Below, piece after piece: positions 36,925-46,029 of a DNA stretch of 56,963 nucleotides. This DNA comes from JBDHTS01 sp044221445 (lineage in GTDB: Bacteria > Pseudomonadota > Alphaproteobacteria > Micavibrionales > Micavibrionaceae), in assembly GCA_044221445.1 (NCBI GenBank), contig JBGAPF010000014.1, forward strand, positions 1 to 56,963, in the 5' to 3' direction. The translations under genes and the position numbers were made by a program. Position 1 is the first letter of the stretch, and each line of letters starts with the position of its first letter. The notes under the pieces are model-generated. The model was not told the origin of the DNA. It did not search any database and saw only the letters and a program-made list of their open reading frames with translations.

Positions 36925-37779
36925 TTACATGCTGCCGTTGGCATTGACCTTATAGCGTGCCTGCGCGGATGTAAATTCGCTCGAACTGACCATACCGTCA
37001 TTATTGGTGTCCCAATTCCTGTAATAAGCGGAATCGCCCAGCAGCTTTGCATACTCGCTCTGGCTCAAACGGCCGCCATTGGCGTTGGCAAACGTATTGA
37101 AATCGCCGAAGCGCACCTGAAAGGGAGTAGACAGGTAATTACTGTAACCGGTCCACTCATTCCGATCGATAAAACCGTCATGGTTCGCATCGCCGATCGT
37201 GTAAGACGATTTATCGAATTCAGACTGGCTGATATTACCGTCGCCATTTGCATCCCATGTACTGAATTCGCCTACGCTGAAATTCGTCCTGTTCGTATTT
37301 GTGGCACTTGTTACACCGTTTACATTGGCATTCACGCTGCCAGTCGCGTTTATGCCTGCGGAAGAGCCGTTGGTGCTGACGGCCGCGTTGGGGATCACTC
37401 CGGTGCCAAGCGTGTTGTTCAGTGTATTGGTGCCGATCCCAATGCGCGTATCGGTTGCAAGATTGTTATGCGGCGCTCCGACGGAAGACCCGATATTGCC
37501 CGATCCTCCTGTCCCCGCCGTACCGTTCGCGGTCACATTGGCGGAAGGTGAACCCACCGATGCTCCGAGGGTGGTCGAGGACCCAATGTTGCCTGCGCCG
37601 CCGCCGCCTGCAGTATTAGACGAAATGGATCCTTGTGATGAACCGGCTGAACCGTTTGCGCTGCTGCTTGCAGAAGCGCTCCCGGATGACCCGCCGCTAT
37701 CGGCGCCATAGGCCACGGCAGGAAGCGCGAGAAGCGCGCCGGTCGCTAAAAGGCGAAAGGTTATGGTGCTGATTTTCAT
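36925..37779 (-). CDS. Exported EF-hand calcium-binding protein with Ser/Gly/Asn-rich linker
   Basis: 284 aa from ATG 37779 (AGGAGA 6 bases upstream). Signal peptide TFRLLATGALLALPAVAYGA. Residues 27-165 are low-complexity Ser/Gly/Ala/Asn with imperfect repeats (GNIGSSTTLGASVGSP; GNIGSSVGAP). The C-terminal 110 residues hold four EF-hand loops: DANGDGNISQSE at 176, DANHDGFIDRNE at 197, a degenerate one near 232 (NANGGRLSQSEY, lacking the first Asp) and DTNNDGMVSSSE at 257. Probably a secreted or periplasmic calcium sensor or buffer. Its function is not known. Confidence 0.88.
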   Translation of the reverse strand: MKISTITFRLLATGALLALPAVAYGADSGGSSGSASASSSANGSAGSSQGSISSNTAGGGGAGNIGSSTTLGASVGSPSANVTANGTAGTGGSGNIGSSVGAPHNNLATDTRIGIGTNTLNNTLGTGVIPNAAVSTNGSSAGINATGSVNANVNGVTSATNTNRTNFSVGEFSTWDANGDGNISQSEFDKSSYTIGDANHDGFIDRNEWTGYSNYLSTPFQVRFGDFNTFANANGGRLSQSEYAKLLGDSAYYRNWDTNNDGMVSSSEFTSAQARYKVNANGSM

Positions 37780-37855
37780 GACTATTCTCCTGTTTTTATT
37801 CAATCTCTGTCTAGGCGAACGTCCGAAGAACATGTTTTGTTCATACTTGTCACTA

Positions 37856-37889
37856 AAAAGCGCCCTGCCAAAAATGGCAGGGCGCTTTT
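37856..37889. terminator. Strong intrinsic terminator
   Basis: Fifteen-base arms AAAAGCGCCCTGCCA and TGGCAGGGCGCTTTT with an AAAA loop. On the minus strand it terminates the Thr-rich gene ending at 37904, 14 bases away, and insulates the EF-hand gene downstream. Confidence 0.9.
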
Positions 37890-37903
37890 AAAGACAGTAA
37901 AAA

Positions 37904-38389
37904 TTAATGAGCTGCTTTAACGCCGAGATGTTCTTCAACCTTGGCGTTGCCTTCTGCCGTTGAGCCAGCAGGAGTGGGGACGGCCGGTTGCTCCAGCGGC
38001 GTAACGGCTTTGGCGGCTTTGTCGCCTGCATCCGTTGCTTCGTCACCGGCTTTTTCGCCGTGCGTGTCGACGGCGGGCACACCGCCTTCGGGGACTTCAG
38101 GCGTGGCGATCGGCACGACCGGCGGCTTGGGCGCTTCCGTCGCGGTGGTCGTTGTATCGGTCGTCGTCGTCGTCGTGGTTACAGTGGCGCCGCCCTCGGT
38201 CGTCGTGGTCGTGCCATCGACGTTGACGCCCGCTTCGGTGCCGGGGACGACGACAGTCGCGCCGGGAACGCTGACGCTTTTAACGTCCTTCGTCACAGAA
38301 GTCGTCGTCGATTCGGTCGCACGGGCGTTCGAAGCCGTGAACGCTATGGCCGCAACGGCCATGGTGCCGAGAAAAAGTCTGGTTTTCAT
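37904..38389 (-). CDS. Exported Thr/Val/Pro-rich low-complexity protein
   Basis: 161 aa from ATG 38389 with AAGGAG 8 bases upstream. Signal peptide KTRLFLGTMAVAAIAFTASNARA. The mature chain is almost pure low complexity: Val/Gly/Thr (VPGATVVVPGTEAGVNVDG), a long Thr run (VTTTTTTTDTTTTATEA), then Pro/Val and Ala/Glu/Gly blocks. No Cys, no domain. Such proteins are usually envelope- or surface-associated and disordered. It shares its strand, leader layout and isolation by a terminator with the EF-hand gene next to it. Confidence 0.72.
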   Translation of the reverse strand: MKTRLFLGTMAVAAIAFTASNARATESTTTSVTKDVKSVSVPGATVVVPGTEAGVNVDGTTTTTEGGATVTTTTTTTDTTTTATEAPKPPVVPIATPEVPEGGVPAVDTHGEKAGDEATDAGDKAAKAVTPLEQPAVPTPAGSTAEGNAKVEEHLGVKAAH

Positions 38390-38467
38390 GTGCTTACTCC
38401 TTATGTTTGTTGTCTTGGTTCTGGAAGCGGATGCCACAGGCGTACCCGTAGGAAAATAGCAGCGGCC

Positions 38468-39661
38468 TTACTTTGTCAAGGGCATCGTCTCCTCAACGAC
38501 TTTTGTGAAGTAGCTGACCCCGATAGGCAGGATGTCGTCGTTGAAGTCGTAATAGGGGTTATGCAGGCCTCGGTTGTGCGGGCTGTCTTTATCGTCGACA
38601 CCCTGGCCGATCAGCAGGAAGGCGCCCGGCCTTTGCGCCAGATAGGCGCCGAAATCCTCGCCGCCCATGCTCGGCGGGCAATCCGTGTCGATGTTCTTTT
38701 CGCCCAGGACATGACTCATGGCGCGCGCCGCGATATCCGCGCCGTCTTTGGAATTGATCGTCGCGTCGATGTTGAATTCATAATCGATCGTGCATCGCGC
38801 GCCGAACCCTTCGCAGATATGGGTGCAGATGTCTTCGATACGTTTCCTGATGCTCTGGCGCAACGCGTTGTCGAACGTGCGCACCGTGCCGGTCAGGGTC
38901 GCTGTATCGGCGATGATATTGAATGCGCCCGTGCCGCCGTTGATGTTGGTGACGCTCAGTACGGCGGTGGCGACGGGGTCGACGTTGCGGCTGACGACGC
39001 TCTGCAGCGCCGTAACGATATGCGCGGCGACCACGACCGGATCGATGGTCATATGCGGCATGGCGGCGTGGCCCCCCGTGCCGGTGATGGCGATGGAAAA
39101 TTCGTCGACCGAGGCGAGCAGGGGGCCGGTCCGGGTCGCCGCCTTGCCCATTGGCAGGCCGGGCCAGTTGTGGACGCCGAACACATAGTCGCAGTCGAAG
39201 TCGCGGAACAGGCCTTCCTCGATCATTTTATGCGCGCCGCGCCCGCCTTCCTCGGCAGGTTGAAAGATCAGGTGGACAGTGCCGTCGAAATTACGGGTCT
39301 CGGCAAGATATTTGGCCGTGCCCAGGAGGGTAGCCGTATGGCCGTCATGGCCACACGCATGCATTTTCCCTGGGTTTTTCGATACCCAGGGCTGGCCGGA
39401 CTTTTCGCCGATATCCAGCGCGTCCATATCGGCGCGCAGGCCGATGCTTTTGCCTGACGCATTTTTCTGGCCATGGATGGTGGCGACGATCCCGGTCTTT
39501 GCGATGCCTTTTTTGAAAGGAATGCCCCATTCGGTCAGCTTTTGCGCGACCAGCGACGACGCGAACTCCTCTTCATAACAGGTCTGCGGGTTCTGGTGCA
39601 GTTCATGCCGCCATTCGGCCATCTCTGTCTGCAGGTCGGCGGCGCGGTTGATGACGGGCAT
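38468..39661 (-). CDS. M20D amidohydrolase (hippurate hydrolase-like)
   Basis: 397-aa metallopeptidase-fold amidohydrolase that removes acyl groups from amino acids or related amides. Motifs: WRHELHQNPQTCYEE, metal-site HACGHDGHTATLLG, FQPAEEGGRGAHKMIEEG, the lid domain TGTGGHAAMPHMTIDPV, and PSMGGEDFGAYLAQRPG; all are as in the family (IAA-amino-acid hydrolase, HipO, AbgA). Substrate not predictable. Single gene between low-complexity-protein genes. Confidence 0.93.
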   Translation of the reverse strand: MPVINRAADLQTEMAEWRHELHQNPQTCYEEEFASSLVAQKLTEWGIPFKKGIAKTGIVATIHGQKNASGKSIGLRADMDALDIGEKSGQPWVSKNPGKMHACGHDGHTATLLGTAKYLAETRNFDGTVHLIFQPAEEGGRGAHKMIEEGLFRDFDCDYVFGVHNWPGLPMGKAATRTGPLLASVDEFSIAITGTGGHAAMPHMTIDPVVVAAHIVTALQSVVSRNVDPVATAVLSVTNINGGTGAFNIIADTATLTGTVRTFDNALRQSIRKRIEDICTHICEGFGARCTIDYEFNIDATINSKDGADIAARAMSHVLGEKNIDTDCPPSMGGEDFGAYLAQRPGAFLLIGQGVDDKDSPHNRGLHNPYYDFNDDILPIGVSYFTKVVEETMPLTK

Positions 39662-39736
39662 GACTATCGATCCTCCTTTGAACGGGAGAGATCAATATAG
39701 ATCGGTTTAGGGAAAACGGAAAGACGGGCTGTTTTT

Positions 39737-40000
39737 TTAAACCGTAATATCGACCAGCGTGCCGCGACCGGCGTTTTGCTGGCGCTGGTTGTTCTGACCT
39801 GAATCGGAATGGGCGAGCGCCGTTGATGCTTTGGAAGGCTTCTGGCCGGTAGCCGGAAGCTGGAAAGTGTTCTCCGGTTTCTTCGACTGACCGGAACGGT
39901 TGCTGTCGTCCTGGACGCGGTTTTGCTGGTCCTGACGCTGCTGAAACGGATTGACGAGCGCCGTCTGGGATGCCGATGCACCGTTGAGAGAACTGACCAT
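39737..40000 (-). CDS. Small Gln/Asn/Ser-rich protein, 87 aa
   Basis: Begins MVSSLNGASASQTALVNPFQ and is rich in Gln, Asn, Ser and Arg (QQRQDQQNRVQDDSNRSGQS) with a closing GRGTLVDITV. No signal peptide or known domain; probably disordered. The GTLVDITV end is a style seen in small flagellar-cluster proteins, but that is not evidence enough to name it. Moderate confidence that it is translated. Confidence 0.5.
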   Translation of the reverse strand: MVSSLNGASASQTALVNPFQQRQDQQNRVQDDSNRSGQSKKPENTFQLPATGQKPSKASTALAHSDSGQNNQRQQNAGRGTLVDITV

Positions 40001-40229
40001 AATCGTGAACCCTTTTGACCCTAAAAACCCATACCTTTTATATCATATCCGCAAAGGTTTAAAAAACCCTTTCGAAAAACTTAACATTTAAGACACCTAT
40101 ACCTTTTAACCTAATCGTAAGGATTAATGCGTATAACTATGGATGTGTGTGGGGAAAAAGCGGGGAAATCCGCCGTTTTTTAGCCTTAATGATTTAACGA
40201 CGAAGCGAAGCCGGCGGAACCGGGTTATT

Positions 40230-41387
40230 ATGGACTTAAGGTTATTCGAAAAATCGCCTCATGTGGCCTCTCTTCTGGTGCGACTGTATGACAGTCATCG
40301 GCTCTATGGCCTTGCGCGCGACAATACGCCGGAAACACGGCTGGAGCTTTCCGGGGTAATGGCAAACCTCCTGGAACATCAGTTGAACGACCGCGAAACC
40401 GAACTGGTGGCGGACGTGCTGATCGCCCTTGTCCGCCAGGCCGAACACGATCTGCGCCAGATGCTGGCGCAACGCCTGGCCCGCATGGACAAAGTGCCGC
40501 TGCGCCTTATCCTGCATCTTGTGAACGACGAGATCGAGGTGGCCGAGCCCATCCTCGAACACAGCCCGGTTCTGAGCGATCTCGACCTTGTCTATATTAT
40601 CAAATCGCAAGGCGCTTCTTACTGGCAGGCCATCGCAAAACGCGAAACCTTAAGCGTGCCCGTTATCGATATGCTGGCCGATACGAAAGAGCCGGGGACG
40701 GCGCTCGCGCTCACGAAGAACGACCGTATCCGCCTGACGCCTTACGCGATGGATATCCTTTCGAACCTGGTGACGGAAACCGGCGATCTGGCCAAGCCGC
40801 TGCTGATGCGCGAGGAAATGCCACCCTCGCTGGCGCGCAAACTTTACGCCCATGTCGGCCAGGATCTGAAAAATTATATCAACGCCTTTTACGGCGCGGC
40901 GCCCGGCGATATCGTGAAGGCGGCCGATGAAATCATCCTTGAATTCGTCGAGACGGAAGCGCCCGCCCGAAAGCCGCAACTCATGCAGCTTGGCACGGAT
41001 TTCATGCCCACCGACGACATGCTGTCGACCGCGCGCCATATGAACGAGCTGGGCCAACTTAACCTGACCGTCATGATGGACACGCTGAAGCGCAATCATG
41101 TGCGCAATTTCATTGCTATGTTTTCCGCCTTTACGGGCCTGACAGCCCGGCGCATCCACGATGTTTTGCAGCAGCCCTGCGGCCAGAAGCTGGCGATCCT
41201 TTGCCGTGCCTACAGCATGCAGAAGGGCGATTTTTCAACGATCTATCTGTTGACGCATCGCATCCGCTCCGCGGACCGGCTGGTCAACCATCGCGACCTG
41301 CTTTCGGCGCTGACCTATTTCGACCGGATCCGCCCCGAATCCGCCCGCCTTGTGCTGGCGCGCGGCGGGCGGGCGAGGGTCATCTAA
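40230..41387 (+). CDS. DUF2336-family protein
   Basis: 385 aa of helical, HEAT-like repeats, the DUF2336 family found mainly in alphaproteobacteria, function unknown. Visible features are the LFEKSPHVASLLVRLYD start, the repeat-like ALVRQAEHDLRQMLAQRLAR, EILEHSPVLSDLDLVYII-type segment, and KRNHVRNFIAMFSAFTGL. Start 40230 is the first Met of the homologous part; a GTG at 40143 is possible. The region 40001-40229 between it and the divergent small gene is AT-rich and has no gene. It converges on pgk with a 6-base gap. Confidence 0.8.
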   Translation: MDLRLFEKSPHVASLLVRLYDSHRLYGLARDNTPETRLELSGVMANLLEHQLNDRETELVADVLIALVRQAEHDLRQMLAQRLARMDKVPLRLILHLVNDEIEVAEPILEHSPVLSDLDLVYIIKSQGASYWQAIAKRETLSVPVIDMLADTKEPGTALALTKNDRIRLTPYAMDILSNLVTETGDLAKPLLMREEMPPSLARKLYAHVGQDLKNYINAFYGAAPGDIVKAADEIILEFVETEAPARKPQLMQLGTDFMPTDDMLSTARHMNELGQLNLTVMMDTLKRNHVRNFIAMFSAFTGLTARRIHDVLQQPCGQKLAILCRAYSMQKGDFSTIYLLTHRIRSADRLVNHRDLLSALTYFDRIRPESARLVLARGGRARVI

Positions 41388-41393
41388 AAGCTT

Positions 41394-42599
41394 TCAGGCC
41401 GCCTTTTTCGCCGCCGACAAAGCCGCGACGCCGGGCAATTCCTTGCCTTCCATCCATTCCAGGAACGCGCCGCCTGCTGTCGAGACATAGGTGAACCGAT
41501 CCACGACTCCTGCATGTTCGAGGGCGGAGACCGTATCGCCGCCACCGGCGACGCTGACCAGCTTTCCGGCTTTCGTCAGGTCGGCCACGGCCTTTGCCGC
41601 TTCGTTGGTGCCCTTGTCGAACGGTTTGACCTCGAACACGCCGAGCGGGCCGTTCCAGAGGACGGTTTTGCAGCTTTCCAGTTTTTTACGCAACGCCTTC
41701 ACGGTTTCGGGGCCGATATCGACGGCTTCGCGGTCGGCAGGCATTTTATTCGCGGGGCAGACTTCATTCGGCGCGTTTTCCCCGAATTTGTCGACGATCA
41801 CACGATCGACAGGCAGCATGATCTCGCAGCCGCTGGCCTTCGCCGTCGCCATGATCTTTTTCGCTTCATCCGCCATGTCTTTTTCGCACAGCGATTTGCC
41901 GACTTCGATGCCTTGCGCATGCATAAAGGTATTGGCCATGCCGCCGCCGAGGAACAGCACGTCGACCTTGCGCACCAGGTTGTCGAGCACGCTCAGCTTG
42001 GTCGAAATCTTGGCGCCGCCGACAATGGCCATGACCGGCTTTTCGGGCGCGTCCAGCGCGGCGCTCAGGGCGTTCAGTTCGGCTTCCATCAGAAGGCCCG
42101 CTGCGGTCGGCAATTTATGGGCGAGGCCTTCTGTTGAGGCATGGGCGCGATGCGCGGCGGAGAAGGCGTCGTTGACGTAGATATCGCCCAGCTTGGCGAG
42201 TTCCGCGACGAACGTGGCGTCGTTTGCCTCTTCCCCCTTATGGAAGCGGAGGTTTTCCAGCAGCAGGATCTGGCCGGGCTGCAGCGCTTTCGCTTTGTCC
42301 TGCGCCTTCGGCCCGACGCAATCTTCCGCGAAATCGACTTTATGGCCCCAGGCGCTTTCCAGCACGGGACGCAGGAATTTCAGCGAGAACTCATCGCTCG
42401 GCCCGCCTTTCGGACGCCCGAAATGGGAGAGCACCAGAACTTTAGCGCCTTTTGAGACCAGGTAATCCACCGTGGGCTTCAGACGGTCGATACGGGTCGA
42501 ATCCGTCACTTTGCCGTCTTTCGCCGGAACGTTCAGGTCGGCGCGCAGCAGCACGGCTTTGTTCGTCAAAGTAACGTCGCGAATGGTCTTAAAGCTCAC
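41394..42599 (-). CDS. pgk: Phosphoglycerate kinase
   Basis: Makes ATP from 1,3-bisphosphoglycerate in glycolysis (or the reverse in gluconeogenesis). 401 aa with RADLNVPAKDGKVTDSTRI, VLVLSHFGRPKGGPSDEFSL, AFSAAHRAHASTEGL, AIVGGAKISTKLSVLDNL, LFLGGGMANTF, and the C-terminal nucleotide loop VAGGGDTVSALEHAG, TYVSTAGGAFLEWMEGKELPG. All catalytic elements are present. It lies alone, not beside gap or fba. Confidence 0.98.
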   Translation of the reverse strand: MSFKTIRDVTLTNKAVLLRADLNVPAKDGKVTDSTRIDRLKPTVDYLVSKGAKVLVLSHFGRPKGGPSDEFSLKFLRPVLESAWGHKVDFAEDCVGPKAQDKAKALQPGQILLLENLRFHKGEEANDATFVAELAKLGDIYVNDAFSAAHRAHASTEGLAHKLPTAAGLLMEAELNALSAALDAPEKPVMAIVGGAKISTKLSVLDNLVRKVDVLFLGGGMANTFMHAQGIEVGKSLCEKDMADEAKKIMATAKASGCEIMLPVDRVIVDKFGENAPNEVCPANKMPADREAVDIGPETVKALRKKLESCKTVLWNGPLGVFEVKPFDKGTNEAAKAVADLTKAGKLVSVAGGGDTVSALEHAGVVDRFTYVSTAGGAFLEWMEGKELPGVAALSAAKKAA

Positions 42600-42656
42600 G
42601 GAATATCTCCTTCTCTGGCTTATTTCGGCTTAATTAATCCCAGCCAAGGGATGCGG

Positions 42657-43469
42657 TCAAGGAAGAACCTCTAGCCAGGCCGGGTCGGCCAGGCTGATAT
42701 AGGGGCCGTTATATGTCTCCATCCAGCCGCGTACGCGCAGTTTCTTATGGACCAGATCCATCGGATCGATGCCTTTCGCCGTGAAGGCGCGGCGCACCGC
42801 CGGGTCGATGCCGATGGTGAAATCCGTATGCCAGTCCTGCCCGAAATTGAGAAAGATACGGTTGTTGATGACGGCGCTGGACCGAACGGTCCCCTCGACG
42901 GCAGCCATGGTATTCACGGCTTCGCCCGCCGTTTCGGGCGTCAATATGCTAAATGATTGTTCAGCCCATAATCCCCTGCGGTTATCGCGGGCTTCGTTTT
43001 CCAGCGCGATCATCTGAGCCGCCATCTCCGGGTTGCGGGTATTGGGCAGGACGCGGGCGAGGCCGTTCGCAAGCAGCAGCCCCTGGACCCATATGTTGCC
43101 CTCGCTGCGCTCTGCCTGGGCCAGTTCATAGCCCATGCGGTTGACACGGCCTTTACGGGGATCCCTGGTCTGGTAAAGACGCACCGTCTTGTTTTCGAGC
43201 AGGGGGCGCAGCAGGATGACGGCCGCGACCGTGATATCGCCAGGCTCGTGCGCATCCATGTCCGGAATGTCTATGCCGGGCAGCTGCACGATGCGCCCGT
43301 CCATAAGTTCGAGGCGCAACGGGTCGATCACCCGGCGGACGGCCAGCGTGTTCACCGCGCGCAATTCGGTGAAATCCGCCTTGCCCGGGATGACGACGCC
43401 GGCTTCAACCGCAAAAGCGACCGTGCTATAGAGGGTCATCAGAAACATCAGGCAGATGCGTAAGGCCAT
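42657..43469 (-). CDS. Secreted staphylococcal-nuclease-like (SNase) protein
   Basis: 270 aa from ATG 43469 with signal peptide LRICLMFLMTLYSTVAFAV. The central about 120 residues follow the thermonuclease OB-fold: DPLRLELMDGRIVQLPGIDIPD, TVRLYQTRDPRKGRVNRMGY, WVQGLLLANGLARVLPNTRN, EARDNRRGLWA. A second OB-like region follows (VEGTVRSSAVINNRIFLNFG, HKKLRVRGWMETYNGPYISL). The catalytic Arg/Glu set is only partly recognisable. Its start codon shares the bases CATG with the divergently transcribed protease gene at 43468; upstream Mets exist, and the long one would overlap that gene by about 80 bases. Confidence 0.8.
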   Translation of the reverse strand: MALRICLMFLMTLYSTVAFAVEAGVVIPGKADFTELRAVNTLAVRRVIDPLRLELMDGRIVQLPGIDIPDMDAHEPGDITVAAVILLRPLLENKTVRLYQTRDPRKGRVNRMGYELAQAERSEGNIWVQGLLLANGLARVLPNTRNPEMAAQMIALENEARDNRRGLWAEQSFSILTPETAGEAVNTMAAVEGTVRSSAVINNRIFLNFGQDWHTDFTIGIDPAVRRAFTAKGIDPMDLVHKKLRVRGWMETYNGPYISLADPAWLEVLP

Positions 43470-44926
43470 GAACCAGCTTAGACAGAAATTCATCCCCCTT
43501 TGCAAGTCTATCGTTGTGATGGCGGCGCTTTCGGCCTGCGCGGTCAACCCCGCGACGGGCGAGCGGCAGTTTACCGCGCTGATGTCGCCGCAGCAGGAAA
43601 TCGAGACGGGGGCGCAGGAACACCAGAAGGTGATGAAGACCTACGGCGGCAAATATGACGGCACGCCCCTGCAGGCCTATGTGAACGAGATCGGCCAGCG
43701 CGTCGTCAAAAATACCGAACGTCCCGACGTGCAGTACAAGTTTTACGTGCTCGATACGCCCATGGTGAACGCGTTCGCCATTCCCGGCGGTTATATCTAT
43801 GTCACGCGCGGCCTGCTGGCGCTTGCGAACAGCGAGGCCGAGGTCGCCAGCGTCCTTGCGCATGAGACCGGCCACATCACGGGCCGCCATTCCGCCGAGC
43901 GCTATTCCCGCGGCATTTGCCTGGTCGGCGCAGGCGCTGTCGCTGGCGCTTGACAGTCCCGACGCGTCCCAGGCCATCGGTCTCGGCACCGAACTTTACA
44001 CACGGCAATATTCGCGCGGTCAGGAGGAAGAGGCCGACCGCCTCGGCGTGCGGTATCTGGCCCAGGCGGGCTACGATCCGTCGGCCATGGCGAATTTCCT
44101 GAACGACATGGACCGGTTCACATCGCTGGAGGACCGTCTGGCAGGCCGCAACGGCGGCGGGTTCGACTTTTTCTCGACCCATCCTCAGACGGCGGGACGG
44201 GTCCAGGCCGCCCAGGCAGAAGCTGCGAAATACCCGTCGCCCGCCGCTGCCGGGCAGGATAACCGTTATATGAACCAGATCGGCGGCCTTCTTTACGGCG
44301 ATAACCCGGACCAGGGATTCGTGCGCGGACAAAGCTTTTACCATCCCGGGCTGGACGTGACCTTTACCGTGCCGGACGGGTTTTCGTTATCCAACCAGTC
44401 CAGCCAGGTGGTGGCGACGGGGCCAAACGGCGCCGTGCTGGTTTTCGACGGCGCGGCCAACCCCAAAAACCTGGATCCTGTCGCATATCTTTCCCAGGAA
44501 TGGCTCAAGGGCGAACAAACGGCGGCGGTCGAGCCTGTCACCATCGGCGGCCACCCGGCGGCGACCGTCACCTTCGGCTCCCCCCTCAACCGTGCCCCCG
44601 CCGATATCCGGATGATCGCCGTGCAATGGGCGCCGGACCGGTTCTATCGTTTCCAGGTCGGCTATCCACGTGACGCGCCGCCCGCTCTCCTTCAGGGGCT
44701 GCAGCGGACGACATCCGAGGTTCGGTCGATGACGGCGGCGGAGCGGCAATCCATCAGGCCCTATCGTCTGGAGATTGTCACGGCGCGGGAGGGGGACAGT
44801 GTCGCCGTTCTGGCCGCGCGCATGGCGATTAAGGATCATGGCGAAGAACGCTTCCGCGCGTTGAATGGCCTGAACGATCATGATGCGGTCGTTCCGGGGC
44901 ATCTGTACAAGATTATCGCGGAATAA
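43468..44926 (+). pseudogene. M48 metalloprotease lipoprotein, split by a frameshift
   Basis: The first reading frame (to stop at 43951-43953) has a lipobox MAALSAC with C24, AVNPATGERQFTALMSPQQE, and zinc motif H132-E-T-G-H136 (VLAHETGHITGRHSAERYS). The second frame, +1 relative, carries the matching downstream half: LDSPDASQAIGLG, SRGQEEEADRLGVRYLAQAG with the third zinc ligand Glu, STHPQTAGRVQ, and a C-terminal LysM-like region (REGDSVAVLAARMAIKDHG). Joining near 43948 restores one protein of about 486 residues. A single base appears to be missing. Family (BepA/YfgC-like) proteases act on outer-membrane protein assembly in the periplasm. Error or real loss cannot be told apart here. Confidence 0.85.
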
Positions 44927-44940
44927 AACATGAAGAACGT

Positions 44941-44971
44941 AAAAAGCCTCTTCTGAAAGAAGAGGCTTTTT
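44941..44971. terminator. Bidirectional intrinsic terminator
   Basis: Arms AAAAAGCCTCTTCT and AGAAGAGGCTTTTT, 14 bases each, around GAA. It lies between the protease and the convergent rpoH gene and provides a T-tract in both directions. Confidence 0.92.
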
Positions 44972-44990
44972 AATGAATATCGTAGAAAAA

Positions 44991-45917
44991 CTATCCTTCG
45001 ACGAACAGATGGGCCGGTTCGCGGACATGGCGGCTCAAGGATGTTTTCAGCTTGTCCATGGCGCGTTGTTCCAGCTGACGCACCCGCTCCTTGCTGACCC
45101 CTAGATCCTGGCCCAGTTCTTCCAACGTAACGGTTTCATATCCCAGATGGCGGTCGCGGATGATCTTCTGCTCCCGGTCCGTCAGTTCGCCAAGCGCCTC
45201 CGCCAGCCATTTAGACCGCGTCTGAGAGTCTTTCATCCCGATTACGATGTCTTCCGGGTTGGCGCGATCGTCGGCCAGGAAGCTCTGCCATTCATCCTCG
45301 CCGCTGTCGCTGATAAAGGCGTTCAGCGACTGGTCGTGGCCGGACAGGCGTCCTTCCATATCCCGGACGTCGCTTAGATTGACCTTAAGTTCCGTCGCGA
45401 TTTTCTGGCGGCCCTCGTCCGTCAGGCCGTGGCTTTCCTGCTGGCCTTCAATTTTGGCGCGCAGGCGGCGAAGGTTGAAAAACAGAGATTTCTGCGCCGC
45501 CGTGGTGCCCGTGCGGACGATCGACCAGTTCCTTAGGATATAATCCTGAATCGCCGAGCGGATCCACCATGAGGCATAGGTCGAAAAGCGCACTTCGCGT
45601 TCAGGTTCGAACCGCGCGGCCGCCTGCATCAGGCCTATATTGCCTTCCTGGATCAGGTCGCCCATGGGGAGGCCGTAATTACGGAATCGCGACGCCATGG
45701 CCACGACCAGGCGGGTATAAGACCGCACCAGTTCATGCAGAGCTTTCTCGTCGCTCTTGTCGCGCCACAGCCGCGCAAGATAGAGTTCATGCTCGCGTTC
45801 CAGGAGAGGCTCGCTCATGGAATTGCGGATGTAGCCCATATTGGCTTTCTGCGTATCCATGTCATCGATATGCGCCATTCTGATATCCCCGCTTTGTTTC
45901 AGCTTCATTTGTTTCAT
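44991..45917 (-). CDS. rpoH: RpoH, heat-shock sigma factor (sigma-32)
   Basis: 308 aa. Region 2 has LVRSYTRLVVAMASRFRNYG, DLIQEGNIGLMQAAARF and EVRFSTYASWWIRSAIQDYI; the RpoH box that marks this family is QKSLFFNLRRLRAKI; region 4 has TLEELGQDLGVSKERVRQLE. It directs RNA polymerase to heat-shock promoters. Start 45917 is uncertain: a Met at 45878 (MAHIDDMD) is equally possible. The bases CATACGT occur twice in tandem around the upstream start. Together with hrcA in this window the cell has both negative and positive heat-shock control, usual in alphaproteobacteria. Confidence 0.96.
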   Translation of the reverse strand: MKQMKLKQSGDIRMAHIDDMDTQKANMGYIRNSMSEPLLEREHELYLARLWRDKSDEKALHELVRSYTRLVVAMASRFRNYGLPMGDLIQEGNIGLMQAAARFEPEREVRFSTYASWWIRSAIQDYILRNWSIVRTGTTAAQKSLFFNLRRLRAKIEGQQESHGLTDEGRQKIATELKVNLSDVRDMEGRLSGHDQSLNAFISDSGEDEWQSFLADDRANPEDIVIGMKDSQTRSKWLAEALGELTDREQKIIRDRHLGYETVTLEELGQDLGVSKERVRQLEQRAMDKLKTSLSRHVREPAHLFVEG

Positions 45918-46029
45918 ACGTCTTCATACGTATTAACAGCCGAAGCGGATCAGTTGTTCCGGCCCTGCCTTGCGGCATCCCGGGATAATCAGATTATTTG
46001 CGTGAAATGTGGCGGGCGCGTGAACGGAT

